Program-made: the position numbers and the translations under genes
Part shown: positions 33,690 through 43,903 of the stretch, in pieces
Layout of the letters: every line of letters starts with the position of its first letter
How positions within the stretch are numbered: position 1 is the stretch's first letter
NCBI GenBank assembly: GCA_964036665.1
Contig: OZ038526.1
Coordinates: 24,428,001 to 24,492,000 of the forward strand
Source: Gordius sp. MW1
Taxonomy: Eukaryota; Nematomorpha; Gordioida; Gordea; Gordiidae
Length of the DNA stretch: 64,000 bases
Reading direction: 5' to 3'
Notes under the pieces: model-generated
What the model was told of the DNA's origin: nothing
The model's database searches: none
The model's input: only the letters and a program-made list of their open reading frames with translations

Positions 33690-34581
33690 ATAAATGATTA
33701 ATTTTTATGAGAAACGTATCGCCGTTATTAAATCAGTTCAAATTATCATGAAGAAGTGCCGCTTACATTGAAGCGAGTTATGTTAGAGTTTTATATTAAA
33801 TTGGACGAGATAACACATAGGATAAAAATAATCCTCAGTTTCTTAGAGAAGTTTGGGAAACAATTAAGAGATTGTTTTCCTGTCAAGTTAATCAATGGAA
33901 GAAGATTAGTTTTAGATGACACAAGGATAAAAATCAACTTATGGATGAAATCATTTTTCTTTTTAGCACCTAGATTTAGTCGAAAAGCCCGCTCACCTGC
34001 AATTTTTTAATATGAGCGGGTAACATATATGGTGAATTAGAGAAAGGAAGGTTGATTTGATAAAGACAATGGGTCAAAAGAGAAGGTGACAACTAGCTTA
34101 AAGAGGCCACAATCAAAATTTTATAAAGATCTCCTTATAATTGGGTAAAGCGATAAAGTGTCAGGATCGACAAACTTTTACCATAAGTTAATTTTTATTC
34201 TTAATCGTGACAAGCAACTACACACACTCTTTGAATTCCAAATGTTTTAATTCCAAATTACGATAAAACTTTATAAAGTTAAATAACTAGCGCCTTAAAG
34301 AATAATAGTTTCATTTTAAATTTTCGAATTTAAGTATTGCTTTGAAACATTAAAAAAGCGATTAAAACAAAGACTATTTAGGTTAAAAATCTTCACGTAA
34401 AAATTGGGTTTGCTCCGTTCCATCTATGCCTGCTCCTAACTATATCGGACAAGGTTTAAAAGCCTCGCTGATATTTTAAGGGTAGATGTTAAAAATCAAT
34501 CATCTGCATAAATATTTAAACGTAATAATTTAAAAAGCAAGGAATTTGATTAAATGATTCAAAATTGGGAGGTTTGTATTA
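33690..34581. other. Lipase pseudogene intron sequence, no exon found
   Basis: A plus-strand open stretch at 33,756-34,010 encodes a lysine-rich peptide without recognisable motifs. I do not consider it a gene. The rest is AT-rich. Confidence 0.4.
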
Positions 34582-35654
34582 TAGATCTGCACGGGCAGGC
34601 CCGGCCCGTGGTGGGTACGGACGGGCTTTATATCATAAAAATTTTAACGGGCCGGGCCCGGACGGGGTTAACAATTAATGGAACGGGCTCGGGTGGGCCT
34701 GAGATTTTTTTAACGGGCTTGAAAGGGCCTGACGTTTTATAAACGGGCTTGAACGGGTCAGAGTTTATATAAATTACAAAGGTCCTTAAAAGTTAGACAG
34801 TTATATAAATATAAATTTTAATTAAATATATAGATTATTAATTGCTTAATTTTTTTAACCTCTAATTTTTGTATATCCTGTAGCATTTACTCCTTAAGGG
34901 CTAAATTTGACCTTAAAATATATTTATTCTATTTGCTATAGATTTTTGTTTACATAATTTAAGATTATAGCTTCGTATATTCTTCTATAAGTAAGTTTAA
35001 TTACTTTGTTAGAAAGCACCAAAATTTTTGTGGTTAATTTAATCACAAATTTTACTAGTATAATCATTATTATGGCTATATAATTTAATAAATATTTTTG
35101 TTCTAATCGTAAACTTAGATGCATTAACTGATATAAATTAACCAAATTAATGTAAACAGCTTATTGAAAGTTGAATATTCTCATGTAATTTTATTAAAGT
35201 ATTTCAATTTAATGGTATCACTGAATTCTAACTTCTTAAGTGTATTAACTTAAATTAATCAAATAAAAGTAAAGTTTAAAGTGAAATATTCTCATGTAAT
35301 TTTTTATAGTAATTTAAAGTACTATAATATAATTGTTTAGGTGTATTAACTGCTGAAATAATTGTTGATTTATAATTTTTACATGATAATCATTGAGTTT
35401 TTTTAGGAATATGTCATAAAATAAATGTATGCGAAATTTTTTATGAATTGGGCCAAGCGCGGAGTTATTTTAAAAAAATTGAACGGGCTTGAGCGGACCT
35501 GACGTTTTTCTAAACGTGTATGAACGGGCTTGAAAAATTTACGGATGGGCCTGAAGTGATGAAAAAAAATTACGGGCGGGCTCCGACGGGCCTTGAAGTT
35601 TTGAAAACGGGTACGGGCGGGTTGACTCTCTAAAAACGGCCCGTTGCAGATCTA
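34582..35654. mobile_element. GC-subterminal hAT-type element
   Basis: Inverted termini TAGATCTGCACGGGC / GCCCGTTGCAGATCTA with CGGGCC-rich subterminal blocks at both ends (34,590-34,760; 35,445-35,645) and AT-rich filler. The segment 35,100-35,650 matches 62,300-62,832. The 8-bp duplication is not clear. Assigned to hAT by resemblance to 44,536-45,312, which keeps transposase sequence. Confidence 0.7.
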
Positions 35655-36351
35655 TATATTGCTATACCAGTTATTAAAGCTAGTAAGTTATTAGAACGGA
35701 TTTTTAAAATGTATTAAATGATTTGCATGTAAAACTCTATCTAAGAGTATTTTTATCAGGCTAATTTGTAATATTACCCAGATTTCACTCTTACATTTTG
35801 GTTACATATGTTTAATGTATGAAGGAATATAAAAAATCATGAAAAACAGTTAGATTACTTATTTCCTGAAGAAAAATTATTTACTTATTAAAGATAGATT
35901 TGATTAAATAAATTAAAAACGGGACATTAAATGAGTTTTTATGGATTGTGCTAATTTTTGGGAGCTGATTAAGCACTGAACGAATTCATATATGCAGAAT
36001 ATTATTAACCTTTTATAAAAATGGAGGGGAAGAATTAATGGCAAATTGGTTTTCACTTCAATACCTCTATTTTTTATGTTAAGAGACATATTATGTTTTA
36101 AAAATTTTGGGGAGGCATCTATGGGTCAAAGGGTTTGTAAGTAAATAACGTTTTGTTTGTATGTGTTCAAATTGGGAAATGGGAACAACTGAACTTCTAC
36201 AATAATCACAAATATTAAAATATGTTATTTAGTATACATAATACATATTTAAAACAAGCTATTTCTACAAGTCTCAAAATATTAAACACTCTAATGAGGC
36301 ATACCAATCCAATATAATTGCAAATTTTTAAGTATTTGACGGGCAAATTAC
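35655..36351. other. Lipase pseudogene intron, nothing recognised
   Basis: AT-rich sequence between the hAT-type element and the middle lipase exon; no ORF or repeat end supported. Confidence 0.4.
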
Positions 36352-36487
36352 CTGATCATAAATAAGAGAATTATTTGTGTATCCAAAATCGAATATAGCA
36401 AACCGTTGTGACTTTATGCAATTAATGCTGAAGATTTTTGCGTGAGGTTGTCTCCAAGTTGTCTCCCACATAATTAAGCAACAGGCT
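36352..36487 (-). pseudogene. Lipase-like middle exon
   Basis: Reads NYVGDNLETTSRKNLQH in one frame (family block AGTSxKNxxH) and, after a frameshift of about two bases, IKSQRFAIFDFGYTNNSLIY then DQ at a GTAAT donor (family block SGxFxxYDxG...N...Y). It joins naturally to VAPPAYN of the next exon. The acceptor border is approximate. Confidence 0.75.
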
Positions 36488-36757
36488 CTTTGTAATTAAA
36501 GGACATTAATATATAGAGTATACCCTTCAAATCATTTATATTTTTACTTTGATAAATATTTTAATGGAAATTAAATCAAGTCACCCAAAATATGTTAAAT
36601 ATTTGAATCTCAAAGATTTTTATACCATATAGCTATAATAAAGTTTTAAGTTTTAAGCTAAAATGTGATTTAATTATATATTTTTATATCTATCTTCTTA
36701 TTACCTTTAAGTGAAAGCTAAAACCAAGCAAAAAATAACAAATTTCACGACATCTAG

Positions 36758-37339
36758 TGTTAAGTTACGAGGGGCTCCAATAGTATTATAATTCCAATCA
36801 ACTTCAATATTATTATTAACTCCAATCAACTTCGATTTATTAAACTTCCAAAATTTATTTTCTGAATAATAACGGACTAACACTTCTATAAGAATTTATT
36901 AAATTTGAGAATAAGACTAAAATATGCGTGCGAACACCGCTTTATAAAGCTACGATAATAATGATGGATGATAGTGCACAACCGCGGTGAAAAAACAATA
37001 ATGGTAAATACACAGTTATGGAGATCATGGGTGAGGGGCGTAAATAAAGATGGCGCTAATTAAAGATGACGCACCAGTAAACATAAACAACGACGATAAC
37101 AATCAACTAACAAATAACGAAATCAACAATCATCGTGATTCTGCGTGGCCTTGAACAGATTCATAAAATCCAAGGGTAATCTTATAGCAGAAAATAATTT
37201 ACGATACGGTAATAAAAAGGTAATAAAACTACACATTCAAACTTAGATAATTTTATGATAAAGCATGACATTTAAATTGGGCTTTAAAATTTGGTCTATG
37301 CCACAAGCGCGGGAGGGGGGGGGAAATAGATATACCACA
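36758..37339 (-). repeat. Gypsy-2 3' LTR
   Basis: Starts (minus) TGTGGTATATC at 37,339 after the polypurine tract and ends ...CTTAACA at 36,758 next to the TCTAG duplication. Confidence 0.88.
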
Positions 37340-37363
37340 CCTACCCCTTTTCCCAAAAACAAT

Positions 37364-37738
37364 CTACCCCTGCGGACCACTCGCGAGGGTTAAAGCCGCC
37401 AACGGTGGTATTAAGACCCCACTGGCCGTCCGTAACGGTTGCACCGCATTCGTGGGTCTCTCCAACACGTTATCCGGACGCGCACACATCGGCAACCCAT
37501 GCCATCTCTGGCACGTCTCACAGCGACCCCGACGGGTGTTTTTCGTACGCCGTCGATTGCGCCCGCCGCTAAGCAACTGTGGACCTCTTCTCGGTAACGC
37601 TGCCTCTATAAAGTGTACAATACGAGGCACTCCGTCCAAGCCTATAACAACTGAGAAATGCAGAGGAACGGGCTGATGTAGGGGGCTAGTTCTTTCGACT
37701 ACCACTCGCACCCTACACCAAGAAGTGACTAGTTCCAT
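37364..37738 (-). CDS. GC-rich ORF of unknown function between Gypsy-2 integrase and 3' LTR
   Basis: 124 codons, overlapping the end of the integrase ORF by a few bases in another frame. The predicted peptide is Arg/Pro/Gly-rich with RRTKNTRRGRCETCQRWHG then LPMC, a C-x2-C-x3-H-x4-C cluster that could bind zinc but is one residue shorter than a gag knuckle. The block is strikingly GC-rich and CpG-rich against an AT-rich element. I do not recognise it. It may be a captured sequence, or a composition-driven open frame in a non-coding segment; there is also a shorter plus-strand open frame. Confidence 0.4.
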   Translation of the reverse strand: MELVTSWCRVRVVVERTSPLHQPVPLHFSVVIGLDGVPRIVHFIEAALPRRGPQLLSGGRNRRRTKNTRRGRCETCQRWHGLPMCARPDNVLERPTNAVQPLRTASGVLIPPLAALTLASGPQG

Positions 37739-38485
37739 CTTTCGACCTGCCCATTAGAACTAGGGTGATACGGTGGTGTAAATAAGTGGGTTATCTTCCA
37801 ACTATTACAAAATTTTTTAAAATCTGTACTTGCAAAAGCTTTCCCATTGTCAGTTACAATAAATTTAGGAAAACCATACGCGCCTATTAAATCTTTTAAA
37901 AATAATACGGTAACATCTGTAGATATATTATGCACTAATCTAAATTCAGTCCAACCTGAATATGCATCTACAACCAAAATATACCTCTTTTTGTTAAACT
38001 CAAAAAAATCAATATGAATTCTAAACCAGGGACAATTCGGACGAGGCCAACGAGCCCTTTTATCCTTACGAGGCATGGCCGCATTTAATTTACACATAGC
38101 ACACTGCCTAACCTAATTATCAACATCCCTAGTGATCTTGGGCCACCAGACATACTGTCTAGCGAGCTCCTTCATTTTAACCATACCAGCATGACCCTCA
38201 TGCAAAATTTCTAAAATATTACTACGCAATTCTAGTGGAATCACCAACTTACTATTGCGTTTGACCAAATCATCCTCAATGTATAACTCCTTTATAACAT
38301 GTTTAAATTCAAAAGGAACATCGAGAATATTTTTAATTCCTACAATAATTTGTTTAACAACTGTTAATTCAACACTATCATCTGTACCTTTAATAATATC
38401 TTTAAGATCGATAGCCTTTAATACATTAACAGGAACCCTATCTATAACCGCACCACTATCAATTACAGTATCTGCACTCAGCCTC
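37729..38485 (-). pseudogene. pol: Gypsy-2 integrase, with stop codon
   Basis: HHCC domain HEGHAGMVKMKEL...QCAMC is split by a TAG (in VDN-stop-VRQ) near 38,116. The catalytic core has HIDFFEF, VTDNGKAF and SSNGQVERW, giving D, D and E, and stops right after WN. DNA integration role by family. A TAA/TAG also separates it from RNase H. Confidence 0.85.
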
Positions 38486-39411
38486 TATAACACATCGGCT
38501 AGGTGATTACTTTTACCCTCTCTATACTTTAAAGTTAACGAAAAATTTCCGAGAGTTAATAACCATCTCTGAAGTCGAGGAGACATCAAAAATTCGGTAT
38601 TAATCTTGTTAAATAAAGCTATCAACGGCTTATGGTCAGTATATAATATAAAAGCTTTACCAATTAAATACTCTCGACAACGCTTTAAACCATAAACCAT
38701 CGCAAGCGCCTCTTTTTCTATGACGGAATAATTTAACTCAGCCTTAGACAGCTTGCGCGAAAAAAATATGACAGGGTGCTCTACTCCATCCTCAATCTGG
38801 CATAGAGCGCCGCCGATACCAATATTAGAAGCATCGACCTTTAAAACATGCTCTTTATCAGTATTAAAGCATTTAAGAATTGGACCTGTTAATAAAACAT
38901 TCTTTAAAAAGTTAAAACAACGATCCAAATCACTATTCCATTTAAACACTACGTCCTCTTTAGTTAATTCATACAAAGGACCAGAATAATTTGTATAATC
39001 TTTAATAAACTTACTATAATAATTCATTAAACCTAAGAAAGATGCGAGTTCCTTCTTACTTAAAGGTGTTTTAATATCTTTAATATCCTGCACCTTCTTC
39101 AAATTAGGCTTAACATGACCAGCCCCTATTACATGACCCAGGTAAATAACCTGATCGGTGCCTAACGTACATTTACTAGGGGAAACCCTCAACCCTTTAA
39201 TCTTAATTAAATTTAATACTTTCTCTAGACGTAAATCATGTTCGTCCTGAGTTGAACCAGTAACTAGTATATCGTCCAAATAAAAAAATACACCATCTAT
39301 ATTATTAAATATAGATGCCATGGCTCTCTGAAAAATAGGAGCGGATACGCTTAAACCAAAAGGCAACCTCTTAAAAGAATAAAGACCTCTATCTGTACTA
39401 ATAGTTAACAA
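38485..39411 (-). CDS. pol: Gypsy-2 reverse transcriptase core and RNase H
   Basis: 308 codons: FKRLPFGLSVSAPIFQRAM, catalytic YLDD in VFFYLDDILVTGS, connection ELASFLGLMNYYSKF, then RNase H with KVDASNIGIGGAL, FSRKLSKAELNYSVIEKEA and YTDHKPL, ending KSNHLADVL-stop. It synthesises cDNA in intact relatives. Separated by a stop (TAA for a probable Gln) from the N-terminal RT piece. Confidence 0.9.
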   Translation of the reverse strand: MLTISTDRGLYSFKRLPFGLSVSAPIFQRAMASIFNNIDGVFFYLDDILVTGSTQDEHDLRLEKVLNLIKIKGLRVSPSKCTLGTDQVIYLGHVIGAGHVKPNLKKVQDIKDIKTPLSKKELASFLGLMNYYSKFIKDYTNYSGPLYELTKEDVVFKWNSDLDRCFNFLKNVLLTGPILKCFNTDKEHVLKVDASNIGIGGALCQIEDGVEHPVIFFSRKLSKAELNYSVIEKEALAMVYGLKRCREYLIGKAFILYTDHKPLIALFNKINTEFLMSPRLQRWLLTLGNFSLTLKYREGKSNHLADVL

Positions 39412-39438
39412 CTTAGCTGATTCATCATCTACGCGAAG

Positions 39439-39773
39439 TTAAAGATAGGCATTAGCTAAATCAAGCTTTGAAAAGTACTTACTACCTCTCAAGTTAGCTA
39501 AAACCATTTCTAACCTAGGCAAAGGATATTTAACATCAATTACCCATTTATTAATTGTTACGCGATAGTCCGCACAGACCCTAATTGTACCATTACTCTT
39601 TTTAACCGGTACGAGAGGAGTAGCGCCCACTCCGAAAATTCAATTGGTTCTATTACGTCATTTTTAAGCCAATTATCTAAGACTTGGTGCACTTCATCTT
39701 TCCACATCAATGGAATGCGTCTAGCAGGACAAAAACGAGGTGTTGCATTAGAATTAACCCTTACCGAAAACAA
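39439..39773 (-). pseudogene. pol: Gypsy-2 RT N-terminal part, frameshifted
   Basis: Two overlapping frames give PRFCPARRIPLMWKDEV, LKNDVIEPIEFSEWA and, after a frameshift near 39,630, TPLVPVKKSNGTIRVCADYR and KYPLPRLEMVLANL...LDLANAYL. The order is canonical for Gypsy RT. Frameshift plus terminal stop make it inactive. Confidence 0.85.
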
Positions 39774-39876
39774 ATATCACTTAAACAACCTAATTCCTCT
39801 CGAAAAACTTCAACATATTTCCCTCTGATCCTTTCAATTTTCTCATGCCACAATTTAAAATTGACATTAACGCTAC

Positions 39877-40380
39877 TCAGCAAACCCGAGATACGGATTT
39901 AAACCGAGGATGACTCAAAGAGTTCAGAGCCTCAAAACTCAAGGATTTAGGTTCCTTTTCAGACACCATCACCTTATTAACCGGCTTTGTAGCGTCAACC
40001 CCCAAACAAATTTCTGGCATTCCTCGCAAAATATTAATATAACCCTTATTACATGTTTCAACCTTCCCTTGCTTAAATAAACCCCACCAATTTGTTAAAG
40101 GCCCTAACCGTTGGATCCAATTCCAACCAATTATGTTTTCTATATCCTCGTTGATTATATGCAACTCTAATATTAGTATTACATCTGCTACGCCTACCTT
40201 AACCCTAGTGCTGCCCAAGATGTCTATTTTCGCGCCATTTACTTGCCTGGCTAAAATATTACTTTTTACGATTTGCTTTTTTGGCCAATATTTAAAAAAA
40301 CATTTACGCGAAAGTATCGTAATAGAAGCACCAATGTCAAGCAAAAAATTTAACGTGACACCTTCAATATTAACCTTCAC
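39877..40380 (-). CDS. pol: Gypsy-2 retroviral-type aspartic protease region
   Basis: LNFLLDIGASITILSRKCF resembles the protease active-site strand, but with D-I-G rather than DTG/DSG. Further on, IDILGSTRVKVGVADV and IIGWNWIQRLGP match the second half of the fold (family: iLG.d.l...g). DIG is unusual and may reduce activity. Confidence 0.7.
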   Translation of the reverse strand: MKVNIEGVTLNFLLDIGASITILSRKCFFKYWPKKQIVKSNILARQVNGAKIDILGSTRVKVGVADVILILELHIINEDIENIIGWNWIQRLGPLTNWWGLFKQGKVETCNKGYINILRGMPEICLGVDATKPVNKVMVSEKEPKSLSFEALNSLSHPRFKSVSRVC

Positions 40381-40458
40381 ATACGGTGTCTGTGAAGAAC
40401 TAAAAATATTAATAAAAGTTAAACGCGGCGTAACCTTTTGATCACGCGGCGATAATAG

Positions 40459-40830
40459 TCAATCAAAATTGTTTGACGGCCCTGCTCTATCTTGGCCCGA
40501 TCGCTGGTTATAATGATCGCTCTTACAATGACTCATACAACATTGATTACGTATGGGTGGATACTTATTAAAATTATCCTCTCTAAATTTTACATGACGG
40601 TTAACTTCTCTACGTTTCATAAAACAATTACTTTGGACATGACCAACTCTACCGCAATTATAACATCGCCGTCCCTCCTTATTTTTTAAAATAAATATCT
40701 TTTCTACCTTTTGTACCTTAATCAACACTAACACTAAAATCAGAGCTAAGATCAAAATTATTATTAGTAATCTTTCCGTTAACAAATAATTATAAAAATT
40801 TACTAAAACTGATGGCTGTCTATTAAACAT
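40459..40830 (-). CDS. gag: Gypsy-2 gag remnant with CCHC zinc knuckle
   Basis: The CYNCGRVGHVQSNC knuckle near residue 55 is the gag nucleocapsid signature. The N-terminal half (LLIIILILALILVLVL) looks like a membrane helix but probably results from a frame slip, since another frame there reads NNNFDLSSDFSVSVD. No capsid domain could be found between 40,830 and the 5' LTR, so gag appears truncated. Confidence 0.65.
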   Translation of the reverse strand: MFNRQPSVLVNFYNYLLTERLLIIILILALILVLVLIKVQKVEKIFILKNKEGRRCYNCGRVGHVQSNCFMKRREVNRHVKFREDNFNKYPPIRNQCCMSHCKSDHYNQRSGQDRAGPSNNFD

Positions 40831-41338
40831 ATTTAAATTTATTAATTATATTATAAATTTTAAATCTACAACGTGAAGATAAGGAATTTAATTAAAATAA
40901 CACGGACACATTTATTAAACATACATAAAATGCCAAATAATATCATTATGATTAAAACTAATAATGCTTTATCCATATAAAAATAAACTAAAATCAAAAT
41001 TTAACCAAAATACTATATAAATTTTTTTACTTTACTTTTCTATACACCGTTAAAACATAACACAATATAATTTTTCAACAACAATCTCTAATACTCACAC
41101 CAAAATTATTCCAAAAAAAGTAATTGTTAATATATAATATATTAATAATGTTTAAATACCACTACAATAAAATTAAATGTTGCTATATGATATACTAATA
41201 ATATTTAAAACCACCACAATAAAATTAAAAGTAAATATTTAATATATTAATAACGTTTAAAATCACCACCGTTATTTAAATTAATCAAAAGCTAATATAG
41301 TTAATGTACAATATTAATTTTCTTACCTTATTAAATGA
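40831..41338. other. AT-rich leader between Gypsy-2 5' LTR and gag remnant
   Basis: Contains a degenerate repeat of about 60 bp (AATATATTAATAATGTTTAAA-like, three times between 41,120 and 41,275). No coding capsid region. Confidence 0.5.
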
Positions 41339-41919
41339 TGATCTAACACTAAAGGGGCTCCAATAGTATTATAATTCCAATCAACTTCAATATTATTATT
41401 AACTCCAATCAACTTCGATTTATTAAACCTCCAAAATTTATTTTCTGAATAATAACGGACTAACACTTCTATAAGAATTTATTAAATTTGAGAATAAGAC
41501 TAAAATATGCGTGCGAACACCGCTTTATAAAGCTACGATAATAATGATGGATGATAGTGCACAACCGCGGTGAAAAAACAATAATGATAAATACACAGTT
41601 ATGAAGATCATGGGTGAGGGGCGTAAATAAAGATGGCGCTAATTAAAGATGACGCACCAGTAAACATAAACAACGACGATAACAATCAACTAACAAATAA
41701 CGAAATCAACAATCATCGTGATTCTGCGTGGCCTTGAACAGATTCATAAAATCCAAGGGTAATCTTATAGCAGAAAATAATTTACGATACGGTAATAAAA
41801 AGGTAATAAAACTACACATTCGAACTTAGATAATTTTATGATAAAGCATGACATTTAAATTGGGCTTTAAAATTTGGTCTATGCCACAAGCGCGGGGGGG
41901 GGGAAATAGATATACCACA
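41339..41919 (-). repeat. Gypsy-2 5' LTR
   Basis: Matches 36,771-37,339 with a few differences (for example AACCTCC versus AACTTCC, CATTCGAAC versus CATTCAAAC). The inner border near 41,339 is approximate because the terminal bases diverge. No obvious TGG primer-binding site follows. Confidence 0.85.
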
Positions 41920-41924
41920 TCTAG

Positions 41925-42470
41925 AGAATAAGTCTAGCCTCGTTAGCTTTCTACCTCTTTGTTAAATTCATATTATTCAATCAGCTATCTTTTTATTTTA
42001 ATAACCAATAACGGAATATTAAAAGATATAACTTATACATAGAATAGAAACTTTACCACTTGATAAATGTGATGATATTTTATTATTTCATTTTTTATAT
42101 ATGACATAATATTAATCCCTATATACGAATCGCAGTCTAGCACCGATTGTTAATTTTTTCCATTTTAAATAAGGCATGCTAGCAAGTGAATATGGATAAT
42201 TATTAACTATTTAGTGTTACTCAGTAGCAGTAAATGTCATTTACAGTAACACAAGGTTATTTAGTCATCTCAATAAATGCTGTAGCTGATGCAACCAACT
42301 TTCTAAAGAAATTTTGACCAAGCGTTGTTAATAATCCTGCAAAAGAGAGCTAAGCACCAAGAAAATGTTTAATCCATTAAACTCATCACATAAAAAAAAC
42401 TTTTTATGTTAAAAATTTCTATAAAAATGATAAAAAGTTTGTGCCAGTTTTGTCTTACAATATTTTTCTT
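41925..42470. other. Lipase pseudogene intron, nothing recognised
   Basis: AT-rich. I searched for the missing lipase exon between the nucleophile and middle exons and did not find it. Confidence 0.4.
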
Positions 42471-42472
42471 AA

Positions 42473-42630
42473 TTTTTGCACATCTTGACTTTGCTCCCAA
42501 ACACTACTAGTGAGAGAGAATAGGGTGATTAATCATGGCTTTTGAAAAAGCGTTCTCTTTTTAATGTTATGATTGATCACCCTTTTTCTCTTCTACTAAT
42601 GTGCAAGAAATAATTAAGATGTGCAAAAGT
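42473..42630. repeat. Imperfect foldback (MITE-like) repeat
   Basis: TTTTGCACATCTT... on the left is matched by ...AAGATGTGCAAAA on the right, and the inner arms pair again through GGGTGATTAATCAT / ATGATTGATCACCC. Arms of about 75 bp with mismatches. No target duplication identified. Confidence 0.55.
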
Positions 42631-42999
42631 AAAGAAAAACGCTGTATAAGGGCAATTGTTGAGCAATAGAGAAGGCCATAAAACTCGCCTTATTAAGGAT
42701 CTTATTGAACAATTTTTCTCATTATTTTAACTTTTTTGATCGCCTTCCGTTTTTACTTTGTTAATGGTTATAAATAAAATATCTGCCAGCTTGATTTTGC
42801 TCATAAACTGATGCATAAATAGTTGCTTAGGAAATATGCTGACAACAGCTCCTACCACTTAGCTCAGTGTAGGCACTTATTTTTATTTATATGTGGAAAC
42901 GTTCATATTTGCATTTATAACATCAAACGCTTAACGATATTCTAACCTATGTCTGCGGCAACTTTAAATTTTATACTTATCATTTAAGCCTACCATATC

Positions 43000-43270
43000 T
43001 ATATATATAAAGTTAAGTGTATGTGTGTATGTATGTATGTAAGGGCTGAATTCTGAAACTACCGGCCCGATTCGCGCGAAAATTTAGCCATAGATGCCCA
43101 GGGCGGCCAGGGGTAAAATAGCTTTTGTGTGTGTGTGTGTGTGTGTTTGTGTGTTCCCATATCTATCCAAGCACACATGCAGGGGGCGGGAGTGGAGGAG
43201 AAATAGAGGAGAGTAGGTGAAGTCGCGATTATGAACTCTAATGTACTCCGTTTACCAGACATCGTGGGCG
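43000..43270. repeat. TATG/GT microsatellite block with conserved flanking sequence
   Basis: A GTATGTATGTA tract, then CTACCGGCCCGATTCGCGCG-type sequence, then a (GT)n run at about 43,123-43,155. Such microsatellite-plus-unique modules are often parts of non-autonomous elements; no class is assigned. Confidence 0.4.
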
Positions 43271-43645
43271 AATTTTGATAAGGGGAGGGGTTTACGCAAA
43301 CGCGTATAAATTTTAATAAAAGGGTGATATAAAAAAAATAAAATAATGGACCTATAGTTAAACCTTAATCTACATGAATATATTACTATTTTTACTAAAT
43401 ATTAAAAATGCCGTGGCAATATAGCCTCAAAAAGACATAAAAAGGGCATTTTTGGCAACCTCGTATATCTAAAAAAATGGTAATCGTAGTGAAAAACTAA
43501 AAACATATTATTTTTCAGCGCAAAATTCTCTACAATTATTGGTCGGATTGCGGGATGTTTTTTTGTAGACCTGTGGAATAAGGATAAAATTTTCTTAAAG
43601 TAAATTGAATTTAAGTTGAGGTTAGCAAAAACATATTCTTTATAC

Positions 43646-43903
43646 CTGCAGTAAATCTGGATTTATTTGATTAGTATTTCCTGCACCATAGTGACGGAAT
43701 GCATTCGAATGAATAAAATAAGCGACTAGTGCCAGTGCGAAATGTATCTTGATCGATTGAGCTATTTGTTGATTTTCGGATGCGCCTGCAAATGTCACCA
43801 ATGATCCTTGAGAATGAGAGACATAATATATCTTTGATTAATTTGTGTGTCTTTTGATCGTTTTCAAATTGCCTCCAAATCATACTTTGCCATCTCATCG
43901 AAT
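43646..43903 (-). pseudogene. Lipase-like nucleophile exon
   Basis: After TTTAG, the exon reads FDEMAKYDLEAI then an in-frame TGA. A frame change of about two bases precedes YYVSHSQGSLVTFAGASEN, the nucleophile elbow, where the family has GHSQG. It continues IKIHFALALVAYFIHSNAF and ends at CAG followed by GTATAA. The Ser is kept but the first Gly of GxSxG is Ser. Confidence 0.8.

Larger units (their letters stand above)
36758..41919 (-). mobile_element. Gypsy-2: Ty3/Gypsy LTR retrotransposon in a lipase pseudogene intron
   Basis: LTRs of about 580 bp (36,758-37,339 and about 41,339-41,919) match closely, with a handful of substitutions and a poly-G length change. The target duplication is TCTAG (36,753-36,757 and 41,920-41,924). 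A polypurine tract (GGGAAAAGGGGTAGG) sits before the 3' LTR. Coding order on minus: CCHC gag remnant, protease, RT, RNase H, integrase, then a GC-rich extra ORF. Stops and frameshifts occur in RT, in the RNase H/integrase linker and in integrase. The first 13-15 bases of the two LTRs at the U5 end do not match, which is unexplained. Confidence 0.92.
29172..43903 (-). pseudogene. Acid-lipase-like (LIPA/gastric lipase family) pseudogene carrying two Gypsy insertions
   Basis: Three exons of an alpha/beta-hydrolase lipase are recognisable on the minus strand: 43,903-43,646 (nucleophile exon), about 36,487-36,352, and 33,686-33,446, continuing after a retrotransposon at 29,227-29,172. Family members hydrolyse neutral lipids and are secreted or lysosomal. 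The N-terminal exons and the exon between the first two were not found. Damage: an in-frame TGA and a frameshift before the nucleophile, a frameshift in the middle exon, GHSQG changed to SHSQG, and the catalytic His replaced (NHxDF to PNDF). The intervening DNA holds Gypsy-2, a hAT-type element and a hairpin. The gene is best read as a long-dead paralogue. Confidence 0.8.

Noticed and set aside
33756-34010. 84-codon plus-strand ORF
   Set aside because: Lys/Ile/Leu-rich peptide with no motif, within the intron region of the lipase pseudogene; length is compatible with chance in AT-rich DNA.
40700-40830. Membrane helix in the Gypsy-2 gag ORF as an envelope or viroporin-like protein
   Set aside because: The hydrophobic run is explained by an AT-rich frame slip; another frame gives a normal gag-type linker.
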